NCBI GenBank assembly: GCA_030601885.1
Contig: JAUWAU010000012.1
Span: 62,001-126,000 of the forward strand
DNA: 64,000 nt
From: Armatimonadota bacterium
GTDB taxonomy: Bacteria > Armatimonadota > Zipacnadia > JAUWAU01
Reading direction: 5' to 3'
Each line of letters begins with the position of its first letter. Positions within the stretch are counted from its first letter, which is position 1. The notes beneath the pieces are model-generated. The model did not search any database, was not told the DNA's origin, and saw only the letters and a list, made by a program, of their open reading frames with translations. Both the position numbers and the translations under genes were made by a program. Shown in pieces: positions 1 through 7,913 of this stretch.

Positions 1-897
1 GTCGTCGTACCAGGCCACGCCGGAGCCCCGCAGCAACGTGCCGCACGAGAACCTCTGCCCACCGGGGGGAACCGCGAACTCGATGACGACCTTGCGCCAG
101 TCGAAGCTTCCCTCCCAGCCCATGGTCTGGTTGACCACTTGGGGCTTATCGCCATCCACGTGAACGTACCAGCCGGCCTTGCCCTCTACGCCCTCGGCCT
201 TGACCCAGGCGGTGAACCGGTACTTTTGGCCCTTCGCAACCGGTAGGTCGCCCTGCATGTAGTTGACCCAGCTTGGCTCTGCGCCCTCGTCCACCTCGCA
301 GCGAGCCGATCGCCCCCCGCCGTGGGAGACGTTGGCATCCGGCGACATGCGATGCTGATGATCGACGCCCCACGGCGTCCAGCCGGCGGGGACGTCGGCG
401 GCCGCCTGCTCAAAACCCGTGTTCGTTAGCGAGGCCTTCAGCCACTCGGGCGGGAGCCAGGCGTCCGGATTGCCGGCATACAGGAAGACCGTCGCTTCCT
501 GTGAGGGCCCGACCTCCGCGGGAATGGTTATCACGTCTCCGGCAGCCAGTGCCCCGTCTCGCTGGGGAATGCCGGCGGAGTCCTGCAGGTCGTAAAGCAA
601 TTCCGTCCCCCGCGCGGTTACGGCGCGCAGGCTCGCGACGGGTTTGCCGATCAGCTCCCCCGTGCCGTCGCGATGCTCTAGCCTGACCTGGACCGGTGTC
701 CCCTCGAGGCCCGCGTCGAGGATGTTCGTGATGAGCACCGGCACTCGCGCCGTCCAATAGCTACCGCCATCATAGCTGAGGGGGTGGTGCCATGGTACAG
801 ACGCGGCGTCGGCACTCGCCGCGTGGGGAGCCACAACACCGAAAGTCGCCATCGCCGACAGTACCGCCAATGGTCGCAGCCAACTCTTCACCCTCAT
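1..897 (-). CDS. Secreted protein with CBM-like region, truncated at left edge
   Basis: This frame is missing from the ORF track because it runs off the left edge without a stop. I read 299 codons from ATG at 897, which has an AAGGGAG Shine-Dalgarno just upstream. Residues 1-30 look like a signal peptide (MRVK, a hydrophobic run, then PHAASADA). The rest is beta-rich and has no catalytic motif that I can see. From about residue 150 (LTNTGFEQ, then KYRFTAWVKAEG) it resembles a CenC-type carbohydrate-binding jelly roll, which begins in this way and binds glycans outside the cell. It is divergent from the sulfatase pseudogene, which fits a glycan-degradation setting. The catalytic part, if there is one, lies beyond the window. 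The export call is firm; the binding-module call is tentative. Confidence 0.72.
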   Translation of the reverse strand, partial: MRVKSWLRPLAVLSAMATFGVVAPHAASADAASVPWHHPLSYDGGSYWTARVPVLITNILDAGLEGTPVQVRLEHRDGTGELIGKPVASLRAVTARGTELLYDLQDSAGIPQRDGALAAGDVITIPAEVGPSQEATVFLYAGNPDAWLPPEWLKASLTNTGFEQAAADVPAGWTPWGVDHQHRMSPDANVSHGGGRSARCEVDEGAEPSWVNYMQGDLPVAKGQKYRFTAWVKAEGVEGKAGWYVHVDGDKPQVVNQTMGWEGSFDWRKVVIEFAVPPGGQRFSCGTLLRGSGVAWYDD

Positions 898-1140
898 CCG
901 CTCCCTTCGTTTTCGTCCGGCTGGCAGTAGTATTGTGAGCGGCCGCGGTCGGCTCCTGCCTGAAAGGAACGCGAACTACAGAATCTATGCCCGTGGGACA
1001 TTCATCGGCATTTGATGGAGCGGCGCCGCGATCGGCAAGCGTCTCAAGATAGAGAGGTTTGCAGTGGGCTCAAGGGAAGACGTGGCAAGTCGATCAAAAC
1101 GGATCCAAGCTGTTCGCAGAGATGCGTCAAGGAGACCGCC

Positions 1141-1693
1141 ATGAGCTCGACGGCAGCACCAGTGCCCAATGTCGTCTTTATCATCTCGGATCATCATCGA
1201 TGGGACTACATGGGATGCGTGGGCGCGGACTTTGTGCGGACGCCGAATCTCGATGGGCTGGCGGCGTGCGGCACCGTGGTGAGCCAGACGTACTGCACGG
1301 CGCCCGTGTGCGTGCCGTCGCGCGTTGCGATAACGTCGGGACGTTACCCCATGAATACGGGATGCTTCTCCCTCTGGCTTCCGGCCGATCCGGCGATGCC
1401 GACGTTTCTGCATTCGCTCCGGGACCAAGGCATTCACACGGCCATGATCGGGAAGTTCCATCACCACGTGCTCGGAGCTAAGAGGGGCGCCGCACTTCGG
1501 GCCCGCATACGGCCGCCCGGTCAACATTCCGCCCGACAAGATCTCTTTGTACGATCTGTTGGAGGATCCGTATGAAGAGGACAACCTCGCCGACGACTCA
1601 GCGCACGCGGCCTTGCTGGCAGAGATGAAAGAGAAGCTGCTGCAGCGGATGATCCGAAACACGCAATCGGTCCCGCTGGTTCCGCAGGAGTGA
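1141..1693 (+). pseudogene. Cys-type sulfatase with large internal deletion
   Basis: ATG at 1141 follows an AAGGAG site. The first ~115 residues are a good sulfatase N-terminus: PNVVFIISDHH metal-binding start and CVPSRVAITSGR, the C-x-P-x-R motif whose Cys becomes formylglycine. The frame breaks near 1480-1500. A second frame then reads FGPAYGRPVNIPPDK and LYDLLEDPYEEDNLA, the usual sulfatase C-terminal segment, and ends at TGA 1691-1693. Sulfatases of this family are about 450-500 residues, so roughly 300 central residues are missing and the two ends are joined out of frame. No signal peptide is visible. It would not make an active enzyme. A second, intact sulfatase lies at 10085-11446. Confidence 0.85.
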
Positions 1694-1717
1694 CCATGCC
1701 AGCGCAGGTGTGTGTGG

Positions 1718-1736
1718 GACAGGCTGCCAGCCTGTC
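1718..1736. repeat. GACAGGCTG perfect inverted repeat
   Basis: Two perfect 9-bp arms (GACAGGCTG / CAGCCTGTC) separated by one base, placed between the sulfatase pseudogene and the SDR gene. There is no T-run after it, so it is more like a REP-type intergenic palindrome than a terminator. Confidence 0.7.
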
Positions 1737-1757
1737 GTAGGAAGGACGGGACGGAGA

Positions 1758-2528
1758 ATGGTCAACAAGGAGAGAGGTGGGCGACTTCAAGGCAAGGTCG
1801 CCATCATCACCGGCGGTGCGTCGGGCATCGGTCGCGCGTCGGCTGAGCTGTTTGCGGCAGAGGGAGCGGCCGTGCTGATCGTGGACCGCGACGCAGCCGC
1901 CGGGCGTGAGGTACTCGACACGATCCGAAGCCGGCAGGGCACGGCGGAGCTCCTCAAGTTGGATGTGGCATCAGATGGTGCCGCCGAGGTGATGATGGAC
2001 CACGCCGCGCAGTGCCTGGGAACGCCGACGGTGCTCTTCAACAACGCCGGCGTCCACGGGCACGGGGCCACTCCCGAGGAACGATGGGACGATTGCATCG
2101 CGACGAACCTGACGGCCATGCACCGTGCGTGCCTTGCCGTGCTCCCGCACATGCGCGATGCCGGGGGCGGCGCCATCATCAACAACGCTTCGGTCTCCGG
2201 GCCGGTCGTGGGCTTTGCGTCTCCGCACTACGACGCGTCCAAGGGCGGCGTCGTGGGTCTGACTCGGCATCTCGCGAGTGAGTGGGGCGAATACGATGTT
2301 CGGGTGAACGCCATCTGCCCGGGCTTCATCATGACGCCGTTCATCGGGGAATCCTGGACACAGGAGCGACTGACGGCTCTCAGGCGTGACATCGCCCTGG
2401 GCCGCTTCGGCACAGCGGATGAGATGGCGCAGGTGGCCCTCTTTCTCGCCTCCGAGGAGTCGAGCTACGTCACCGGAGCCACCATCGTTGCCGACGGGGG
2501 TTGGACAATTCACTACCGCAAGTACTGA
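1758..2528 (+). CDS. Short-chain dehydrogenase/reductase (SDR)
   Basis: Classical SDR of 256 residues, an NAD(P)-dependent oxidoreductase of alcohols or sugars in the cytoplasm. The ORF track starts at 1710, but ATG 1758 has a GGACGGAG site and leaves the normal N-terminus. Visible motifs are the cofactor glycine motif TGGASGIG (residues 18-25), FNNAG, and the catalytic set Ser145, Tyr158 and Lys162 (YDASK). The C-terminus ends in VTGATIVADGG, which is standard. The start region D after beta-2 (IVDRD) suggests NAD rather than NADP. A sugar kinase follows in the same direction about 140 bp downstream, so a polyol or sugar substrate is plausible. The exact substrate cannot be read from the sequence. 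Confidence 0.93.
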   Translation: MVNKERGGRLQGKVAIITGGASGIGRASAELFAAEGAAVLIVDRDAAAGREVLDTIRSRQGTAELLKLDVASDGAAEVMMDHAAQCLGTPTVLFNNAGVHGHGATPEERWDDCIATNLTAMHRACLAVLPHMRDAGGGAIINNASVSGPVVGFASPHYDASKGGVVGLTRHLASEWGEYDVRVNAICPGFIMTPFIGESWTQERLTALRRDIALGRFGTADEMAQVALFLASEESSYVTGATIVADGGWTIHYRKY

Positions 2529-2530
2529 GA

Positions 2531-2544
2531 CGGGCTGCAGCCCG
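2531..2544. repeat. CGGGCTGCAGCCCG palindrome
   Basis: Perfect 14-bp palindrome just after the SDR stop. It could pair as a small hairpin, but it has no T-tract. It belongs to the same class of short GC palindromes seen in other spacers of the window. Confidence 0.6.
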
Positions 2545-2668
2545 CGCGCCTCAGCGGGGGTGCTCGCTTCCGGTGGTCAAGTATAGCGCGTCCAGCGCGG
2601 CGCGGCCGTCGAAGGATATCTGGCGGGGGCGTGGAAGCTCTCTGTCGCGCCTGGGCGGAGGTGTCTGC

Positions 2669-4177
2669 ATGAGCCTGATGGGCATCGATGTTGGCAGTAC
2701 CGGCACGAAGGCCGTCGTCTTCGACCTCGAGGGCAATCAGCTTGCGGCGAGCTACCGGGAGTACCCGGAGCTGCATCCGCGGCCCGGCTGGATCGAGCTG
2801 GAGCCGCAGCGCGTCTGGGACGCCGTGAGGGCGGTCATCGGCGAAGCGGCCGCCAAGGCCGGTGGCGATCCGGTGCAGGCGCTGAGCATCTCGGCGCTCG
2901 GCGAGTCGTTCACGTCCATAGACCAGGACGGCAACTATCTGCACAACACTATCACGTCACCGGACAATCGGTGCGTGAGCCAGGCTGAGAGCTGGCGAGA
3001 AAGGCTTGGCGAGCTGGCGGTATTCAGGATCACCGGCATGCCCCTGCATCCCAGCTTCACGCTGAACAAGATCATGTGGCTGCGGGACGAGATGCCCGAC
3101 GTGTACCGAAAGACGTGGAAGTGCCTCCTGTGGCCCGACATGATCTGGTACAAGCTGGGCTTGGAGCCGACCACCGACCACACGCTCGCGGGACGCACGA
3201 TGGCGTTCGACATCGTCAAGAAGCAGTGGTCGGAGACGATGCTCAGCGCCGCGGATGTGTCCCCGGAACTGTTTGCCACGGCCGTGGCCTCCGGCACCGT
3301 CCTCGGCGAGATCCCGGCGGCGGCGTGCGAGGAGCTGGGATTGCCCCGGGGCGTCGTCGCCGTCGCCAGCGGACACGATCAGCCCATGAATGCGCTCGGC
3401 GCCGGCGTAATCCGCGAAGGCATGGCTGTGGACGGGATGGGCACGGTGGAGTGCATCACGGTCGCCTTCGACGAGCCCGTGTTGAACGAGGGGATGCTGC
3501 GCAACAACTTCTGCTGCTATCCGCATGCGGCGCCCGACATGTACGCCTCGCTCGCGTTCACGTATTCCAGTGGCAGCGTGCTGCGATGGTACCGCGACAA
3601 CTTCGCCTCGGCGGAAATGGCGGAGGCGCAGCAGTCCGGCCAGGACGTCTATGACATAATCCTCAGCAACCTGCCGGACGAGCCGACGGGCGTCTTTCTC
3701 GTGCCGTATTTCGCCGGCTCCGGCACACCGTACCTTGACCCGCTCGCCAAAGGCGTTATCATCGGCCTGGATCTGAGCGTGGACAAGAAGCGCTTCGTCA
3801 AGGCCATCCTTGAGGGTATCTGCTACGAGCTGCACCTCAACGTCTCTCGGCTGGCCGAGGCGGGCATTGCCATAGACCGCCTCCGCGCCACCGGGGGGGG
3901 AAGCAAGAGCGCCTATTGGCTGCAACTGAAGGCGGACATCACGGGAAAAGAGGTAGTCACGCTCAACGTCACCGAGAGCGGATGCCAGGCAGGCGCCATG
4001 CTCGGCGGCGTGGCGACCGGAGCGTACGCATCGGTGGCCGAAGCCGTGGACGTGCTGGTGAAGGAGCGATCTTCCTTTTCCCCCGACCCGAAGCGGCACG
4101 CCCGGTACCAGGAGCTGTTCGCGACGTATCGCGACGTCTGGCCGCAGGTGCGCGATCTGGCCCGCCGGAGCGCGTAG
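2669..4177 (+). CDS. FGGY-family carbohydrate kinase (xylulokinase-like)
   Basis: 502 residues, the usual length for FGGY kinases, which phosphorylate pentuloses, glycerol and related sugars with ATP. ATG 2669 is chosen because of GGCGGAGG upstream and because the protein then begins with the ATPase phosphate-1 motif (MGIDVGSTGTKAVVFD). The first FGGY domain covers about residues 1-245. The second has SGHDQPMNALGAG, a glycine-rich segment (YFAGSGTPYLDP) and RATGGGSKSAYWLQ, the adenosine-binding loop. The overall look is XylB-like, but FGGY specificity is hard to predict. It follows the SDR gene in the same direction, so the two may process one sugar or polyol. No transporter gene lies next to it. 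Confidence 0.9.
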   Translation: MSLMGIDVGSTGTKAVVFDLEGNQLAASYREYPELHPRPGWIELEPQRVWDAVRAVIGEAAAKAGGDPVQALSISALGESFTSIDQDGNYLHNTITSPDNRCVSQAESWRERLGELAVFRITGMPLHPSFTLNKIMWLRDEMPDVYRKTWKCLLWPDMIWYKLGLEPTTDHTLAGRTMAFDIVKKQWSETMLSAADVSPELFATAVASGTVLGEIPAAACEELGLPRGVVAVASGHDQPMNALGAGVIREGMAVDGMGTVECITVAFDEPVLNEGMLRNNFCCYPHAAPDMYASLAFTYSSGSVLRWYRDNFASAEMAEAQQSGQDVYDIILSNLPDEPTGVFLVPYFAGSGTPYLDPLAKGVIIGLDLSVDKKRFVKAILEGICYELHLNVSRLAEAGIAIDRLRATGGGSKSAYWLQLKADITGKEVVTLNVTESGCQAGAMLGGVATGAYASVAEAVDVLVKERSSFSPDPKRHARYQELFATYRDVWPQVRDLARRSA

Positions 4178-4217
4178 CCTGTCACTGGAATACTGTGGCG
4201 CAGGCTGAGGGCGCACC

Positions 4218-4240
4218 GGTGGCAAGCTACCCGTGCCACC
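4218..4240. repeat. Partial copy of GTGGCACGG-type palindromic repeat
   Basis: The sequence GGTGGCAAGCTACCCGTGCC in the spacer before argB matches the GGGTAGCAAGCTACCC module found complete at 23.9, 40.6 and 49.0 kb. The left half is shortened here. Confidence 0.65.
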
Positions 4241-4344
4241 CGTAGATCGAGGGGACGACGGAGGGCGATACGGTTCCGCTGCCGAATTATACGCGTACGA
4301 AGACGCGGCGGCAGGGGGGCGACGGTACCACCAGAGAGGGACCA

Positions 4345-5220
4345 ATGGCGGACGTCGAAGAACGAGCTCAGATCCTCATCGAAGCGCTGCCATATATCCA
4401 GCAGTTCGCCGGCAGCACGATCGTGGTCAAGCATGGTGGGAGCGCCATGGTTGACCACGAGCTGCGACGGGCGGTGGCCAGGGATATCGTCATGATGCAC
4501 TTCGTCGGCATCCGACCCGTCGTAGTGCACGGTGGCGGGCCACGGATCTCGGCCATGATGGAGCGGCTGGGCATCCAGCCCGAATTCGTCCGAGGGCTGC
4601 GAGTGACCACGGAGCAGACCATGGAGGTCGCCCAGATGGTCCTCGTCGGCTCCATCAACAAGGAGATCGTCTCGCTCATCAACGCCGAGGGCGGCCAAGC
4701 CGTCGGCCTCAGCGGCAAGGACGCCAACCTCATTCGGACCAGGAAGATGGAGTCGGAGGCGGATTTGGGCTACGTAGGCGAAGTCGAGTCGATTGATGCC
4801 GGCGTGCTGGAGACCCTCGCAGCATCTGGCTACATTGCCGTCGTCTCGCCGGTTGGCGCAGGGCCCAAAGGCGAGAGCTTCAACATCAATGCCGACCACG
4901 CGGCGGCGGAGCTGGCGGTTGCAGTGGGCGCCGCCAAGCTCATCAACCTGACAGATGTGCCCGGCATTCTCGCCGATCCGGACGACGAAGAGTCGCTCAT
5001 CTCCACGCTCACTCTGGACGAGGCTCAAGGGCTGCTCGGAGGTGAAGACATCGGGGAGGGGATGATCCCCAAATTGGAGTCGGCCATAAGAGCCGTCGAG
5101 GGCGGCGTGCCCCGGGCGCACATCATCGACGGGCGTATCCCACATGCGTCGCTCATCGAGGTGTTCACCGATCGGGGCATCGGTACTATGATCTCGGCTG
5201 ACCCATCGACCGATGGTTGA
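4345..5220 (+). CDS. argB: Acetylglutamate kinase
   Basis: 291-residue amino-acid kinase that phosphorylates N-acetylglutamate in arginine biosynthesis (cytoplasm). Motifs are the N-terminal VVKHGGSAM phosphate-binding loop, VVHGGGPRISAMM, then the substrate region FVRGLRVTTEQTMEVAQMVL and the C-terminal INLTDVPGILAD ATP-binding stretch. Start ATG 4345 follows GAGAGGG. The length matches the family. It stands alone: no other arg gene is in the window, and its neighbours are sugar-catabolic genes. Whether it is arginine-feedback-inhibited cannot be judged, though an extended N-terminal helix (EERAQILIEALPYIQQFAG) of the type seen in inhibited enzymes is present. Confidence 0.96.
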   Translation: MADVEERAQILIEALPYIQQFAGSTIVVKHGGSAMVDHELRRAVARDIVMMHFVGIRPVVVHGGGPRISAMMERLGIQPEFVRGLRVTTEQTMEVAQMVLVGSINKEIVSLINAEGGQAVGLSGKDANLIRTRKMESEADLGYVGEVESIDAGVLETLAASGYIAVVSPVGAGPKGESFNINADHAAAELAVAVGAAKLINLTDVPGILADPDDEESLISTLTLDEAQGLLGGEDIGEGMIPKLESAIRAVEGGVPRAHIIDGRIPHASLIEVFTDRGIGTMISADPSTDG

Positions 5221-5288
5221 TGGGTCATGTCCCGCGCTCCGCCATTAGCCGGGAAGGGAGGGCAACGGGAAAAGCGAGAGAAACTAGT

Positions 5289-5326
5289 GCCCGAGTCGAG
5301 CTCGGGCATTTCGGCTTGTCCTTTTT
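5289..5326 (+). terminator. Rho-independent terminator candidate after argB
   Basis: Stem GCCCGAG / CTCGGGC with a 5-base loop, then a T-rich tail ending CTTTTT about 15 bases later. The stem is good but the tail is displaced, so the call is moderate. Confidence 0.5.
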
Positions 5327-5454
5327 CCGCGCATGAGAAGGGAGAAAGGGCGAGGGAACAAGGGAAAGAAGGCGGTGGATGAGGCGCGCAGGCGAGTTCC
5401 GTCTTCTCTCTTTTCCCTGCTCCTTTTTCCTTGCATCCGAAGGAGGGAACATTC

Positions 5455-6489
5455 GTGCCGTACGAGTTAGGGGACTACAAATTCGATGTAAGCGAGTTCT
5501 TCACCGACAAATGCTTCGCCGCGCTTACCGATGTGCGCGTCAGCCGCCCGGACGCAGTGCGCCAGCACGCTGCCGCGCGCAAGCGGCGCGAGGCGCTCAC
5601 CAGGGACGGCAAGCTGGTGATTCTGGCCGCCGATCATCCCGGGCGAAACATCACCAAGAGCGGCGACGCCCCGCTCATCATGGGCAATCGGCAGGAGTAC
5701 CTGGGCCGCGTGCTGCGGGTGGTCGCCTCCGATGAGGTGGATGGCCTCATGGGCACGCCCGACGTCATCGAAGACGCTGTCGCGGCCGACATGCTGGTGC
5801 AGGAGGGCGGCGGGGTCAGCTTCCTGGATGGCAAGATACTCATGGGTTCGATGAACCGTGGCGGGCTTGCCGGCGCCTCATTCGAGATGGACGACAAGTA
5901 CACCAGCTTCTCAGCGCAGTCCATCGCCAACCTGAACATGGATGCCTCGAAGATCATGTTCCGGCTGGATCTGACAAGCGCAGACTCCGGCAACACGATC
6001 CACTACAGCTCGCAGGCCATAAATGAGTGCCACGAGCTCGGCATCACCGTCTTCGTCGAGCCGCTGCCGGTGGTGCATGAGGAGGGCAAGTACAATGTGC
6101 AAAAGGAGGCGGGGGAGCTGCTGAAGATTGCCGGGGTCGCCGCCGCCGTCGGGGGCAGCTCGCTCGGCACGTGGCTGAAGATGCCGTACTGCGACGGCTA
6201 CGAGCAGGTGGCCCGGGCAACCACGCTGCCGATTCTCATGCTCGGCGGCGAGTCGCTCGGCAACCCCACGCCCATCATTGAGGACTTCGCTAAGGGCATG
6301 GCCGCCGGGCCGAACGTGCGCGGCGCGCTCTGCGGGCGCAACATCCTCTTCCCCGGCGATGACGACCCGCGCGCCGTCGCCGCCGCCGTATCGGCCGTCG
6401 TGCACGACGGTGCCTCAGCGGACTCGGCCATTGACAAGCTGCAATCCGTCCGGGGCGTGGACATGGGTTTCCTGAGCAAGTGGATCTAG
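5455..6489 (+). CDS. DeoC/LacD-like class I aldolase (Cgl0159-type TIM barrel)
   Basis: 344 residues. The ORF track starts at TTG 5431, but AGGAGGG at 5441-5447 lies inside that extension, so GTG 5455 is the better start. The protein reads as a (beta/alpha)8 barrel: LVILAADHPGRN near the N-terminus (a phosphate/substrate loop also seen in FbaB/LacD), VDGLMGTPDVIED, ITVFVEPLP, TWLKMPYCDGY carrying the likely Schiff-base lysine, and GRNILFPGDDDP at the C-terminal phosphate site. It resembles the family annotated as Cgl0159-like, which I recall from inositol and sugar clusters; that link is from memory. A probable role is cleavage of a phosphorylated sugar made by the upstream FGGY kinase. The substrate is unknown. 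Confidence 0.75.
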   Translation: MPYELGDYKFDVSEFFTDKCFAALTDVRVSRPDAVRQHAAARKRREALTRDGKLVILAADHPGRNITKSGDAPLIMGNRQEYLGRVLRVVASDEVDGLMGTPDVIEDAVAADMLVQEGGGVSFLDGKILMGSMNRGGLAGASFEMDDKYTSFSAQSIANLNMDASKIMFRLDLTSADSGNTIHYSSQAINECHELGITVFVEPLPVVHEEGKYNVQKEAGELLKIAGVAAAVGGSSLGTWLKMPYCDGYEQVARATTLPILMLGGESLGNPTPIIEDFAKGMAAGPNVRGALCGRNILFPGDDDPRAVAAAVSAVVHDGASADSAIDKLQSVRGVDMGFLSKWI

Positions 6490-6528
6490 CGCCGCTCGGG
6501 TCCATAGAGCCCACAGAGATCACCGAGA

Positions 6529-6573
6529 CAACGTCAGTAGGGGCGACCCACCGGGTCGCCCCTACTGACGTTG
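6529..6573. repeat. Long perfect hairpin, 21-bp arms
   Basis: Perfect inverted repeat of 21 bp with a 3-base loop (core AGTAGGGGCGACCC / GGGTCGCCCCTACT). A weaker outer pairing (CCGAGAC with GTCTCGG) extends it further. It lies in the 320-bp gap 6490-6809, which has no gene that I can support. There is no T-run, so it is a repeat or RNA structure rather than a plain terminator. Confidence 0.8.
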
Positions 6574-6719
6574 CGTGGATCGGTCTCGGCGAGAGCGAAG
6601 TTGCCGTCTTTGAGCGCGCCCGGGTTGACGACGGGCGGCCCACGTCGAGTTTGAGGCAGCACGAGTTTTCACTAAGGCGCTATGGCGGTGGGCCGATAAG
6701 GAAGACGCAGGGAGCCGGT

Positions 6720-6801
6720 TGTCAGTGGTCAGCGGCCGGTAGAACACGCTCGCCCGCGCCCGGCCTCTGCTGACCACTGAGCACCGACCACTGACCACTA
6801 C
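6720..6801. repeat. TCAGTGGTCAGC imperfect hairpin
   Basis: Arms TCAGTGGTCAGCGGCCGG (6722-6739) and CCGGCC...GCTGACCACTGA (6760-6780) pair with a small bulge. They are followed by a further direct copy of GACCACTGACCACT. It sits right before the response-regulator start. The phrase GACCACTG also occurs singly at 22.87 kb and near 53.6 kb. Confidence 0.6.
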
Positions 6802-6809
6802 GGACAATC

Positions 6810-7826
6810 ATGGGCCATCGCATACTGCTCGTTGAAGATGACGCGCGGCTATCCGGCGTGCTTGCCGAATACCTGGGGAGCCAAGGCTACGAGTGTGTGG
6901 TGGCGCGCGACGCGGAGGAGGGGCTGCAGCAGGCTATGGCAAAGGCCCCCGCGGCGGCGATCGTGGATGTGGTGCTCCCGCAGGCGAGCGGCATCGATCT
7001 GCTGACGGCCCTTCGCGCACTGCACGCCGACATGCCCGTGCTGCTCATGACGGGGCATCCGGAGCTGGGTTCGGCTATTGAAGCGCTGCGGCTATCGGCG
7101 GAGGACTACCTGATCAAGCCCTTCCCTCCGAGCGAGCTGGGAGAGCGCCTGTCGCGCGCCCTCCGCAAGCGGCATCTCGTTGGCGAGGAGGCCCAGGCGG
7201 ACGCTGCCGAGGATGCCTCCTCTGGCCTGACGGCCGAGGGCTGGCGGGTGCTGGTGCAGTCGGTGGAGGCCATCTGCAACGCGCTCGAGGCAAAGGACTC
7301 GTACACCAACGGGCACTCGCAGCGCGTAGCGCGCCTGGCCCAACTTCTCGCCCTGGAGATGGGGCTGATGGGCCGGGAGATCGAGGCGATCCGCATCGCC
7401 GGCGCCCTGCACGACATCGGGAAGATCGGCGTGCCCGAAGAGGTGCTGAACAAGCCAGCGACGCTGACCCAAGGCGAGTGGAAACAGATCAGAGTGCACC
7501 CCCAGATCGGTTTCCGCATACTGCGGCCCCTCATCGGCCAGCCGGACGTCCTGGACCCGGTGCGCCATCACCACGAGCGCCTGGACGGACGGGGCTATCC
7601 CGACGGCCTGCCGGCCGATCAGATCGGCATCGGCAGCCGTATTATCGCCGTGGCGGATGGATACGACGGCATGACGTCGGCCCGAGCGTATCGGCCGCGG
7701 CGCGACTCATCATACGTGGCCGGCGAGCTGAATCGCTGTGCCGGGACGCAGTGGGACGTGGACGTGGTGGAGGCGCTCTTCCGGGCAGTTCCCGAACTGA
7801 CCAAGCGGCGGACGGCGATGGACTGA
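6810..7826 (+). CDS. Response regulator with HD-GYP phosphodiesterase output
   Basis: 338 residues, cytoplasmic. The REC domain (about 1-120) has acidic pocket Asp10/Asp11, phosphoacceptor Asp53 (IVDVVLP), Thr81 (LLMTGHP) and Lys103 (LIKPF). A linker follows, and then an HD-GYP domain (about 145-325) with HSQRVARLA, the catalytic LHDIGK pair (His201-Asp202), HHHERLDGRGYPDGL and ADGYDGMTSARAY. All metal ligands and the GYP triad that I can check are present, so this should be an active cyclic-di-GMP phosphodiesterase switched by phosphorylation. No sensor kinase lies next to it. The next gene is a KaiC-like ATPase in the same direction, so the two may act in one signalling path. The start is fixed by the domain beginning at once (MGHRILLVEDD). 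Confidence 0.95.
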   Translation: MGHRILLVEDDARLSGVLAEYLGSQGYECVVARDAEEGLQQAMAKAPAAAIVDVVLPQASGIDLLTALRALHADMPVLLMTGHPELGSAIEALRLSAEDYLIKPFPPSELGERLSRALRKRHLVGEEAQADAAEDASSGLTAEGWRVLVQSVEAICNALEAKDSYTNGHSQRVARLAQLLALEMGLMGREIEAIRIAGALHDIGKIGVPEEVLNKPATLTQGEWKQIRVHPQIGFRILRPLIGQPDVLDPVRHHHERLDGRGYPDGLPADQIGIGSRIIAVADGYDGMTSARAYRPRRDSSYVAGELNRCAGTQWDVDVVEALFRAVPELTKRRTAMD

Positions 7827-7913
7827 CAGTGCGTTGCTTTGCCGGGCGGGGGACGGTCGCCGATGCGCCATCCGCCTTCGCGACGGCGCGAGACCCCGCG
7901 TCACAATTTGACC

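Noticed and set aside
1-757. Small ORFs at 146-373, 186-413, 273-686 and 410-757
   Set aside because: Shadows of the secreted protein that reads through to the left edge in another frame.
985-1662. 225-residue minus-strand ORF over the sulfatase pseudogene
   Set aside because: Antisense shadow with Arg/His/Ala-rich sequence and no family pattern; the plus strand carries clear sulfatase motifs.
2957-4345. 462-residue minus-strand ORF opposite the FGGY kinase
   Set aside because: Typical high-GC antisense ORF; the plus strand has the kinase motifs in order.
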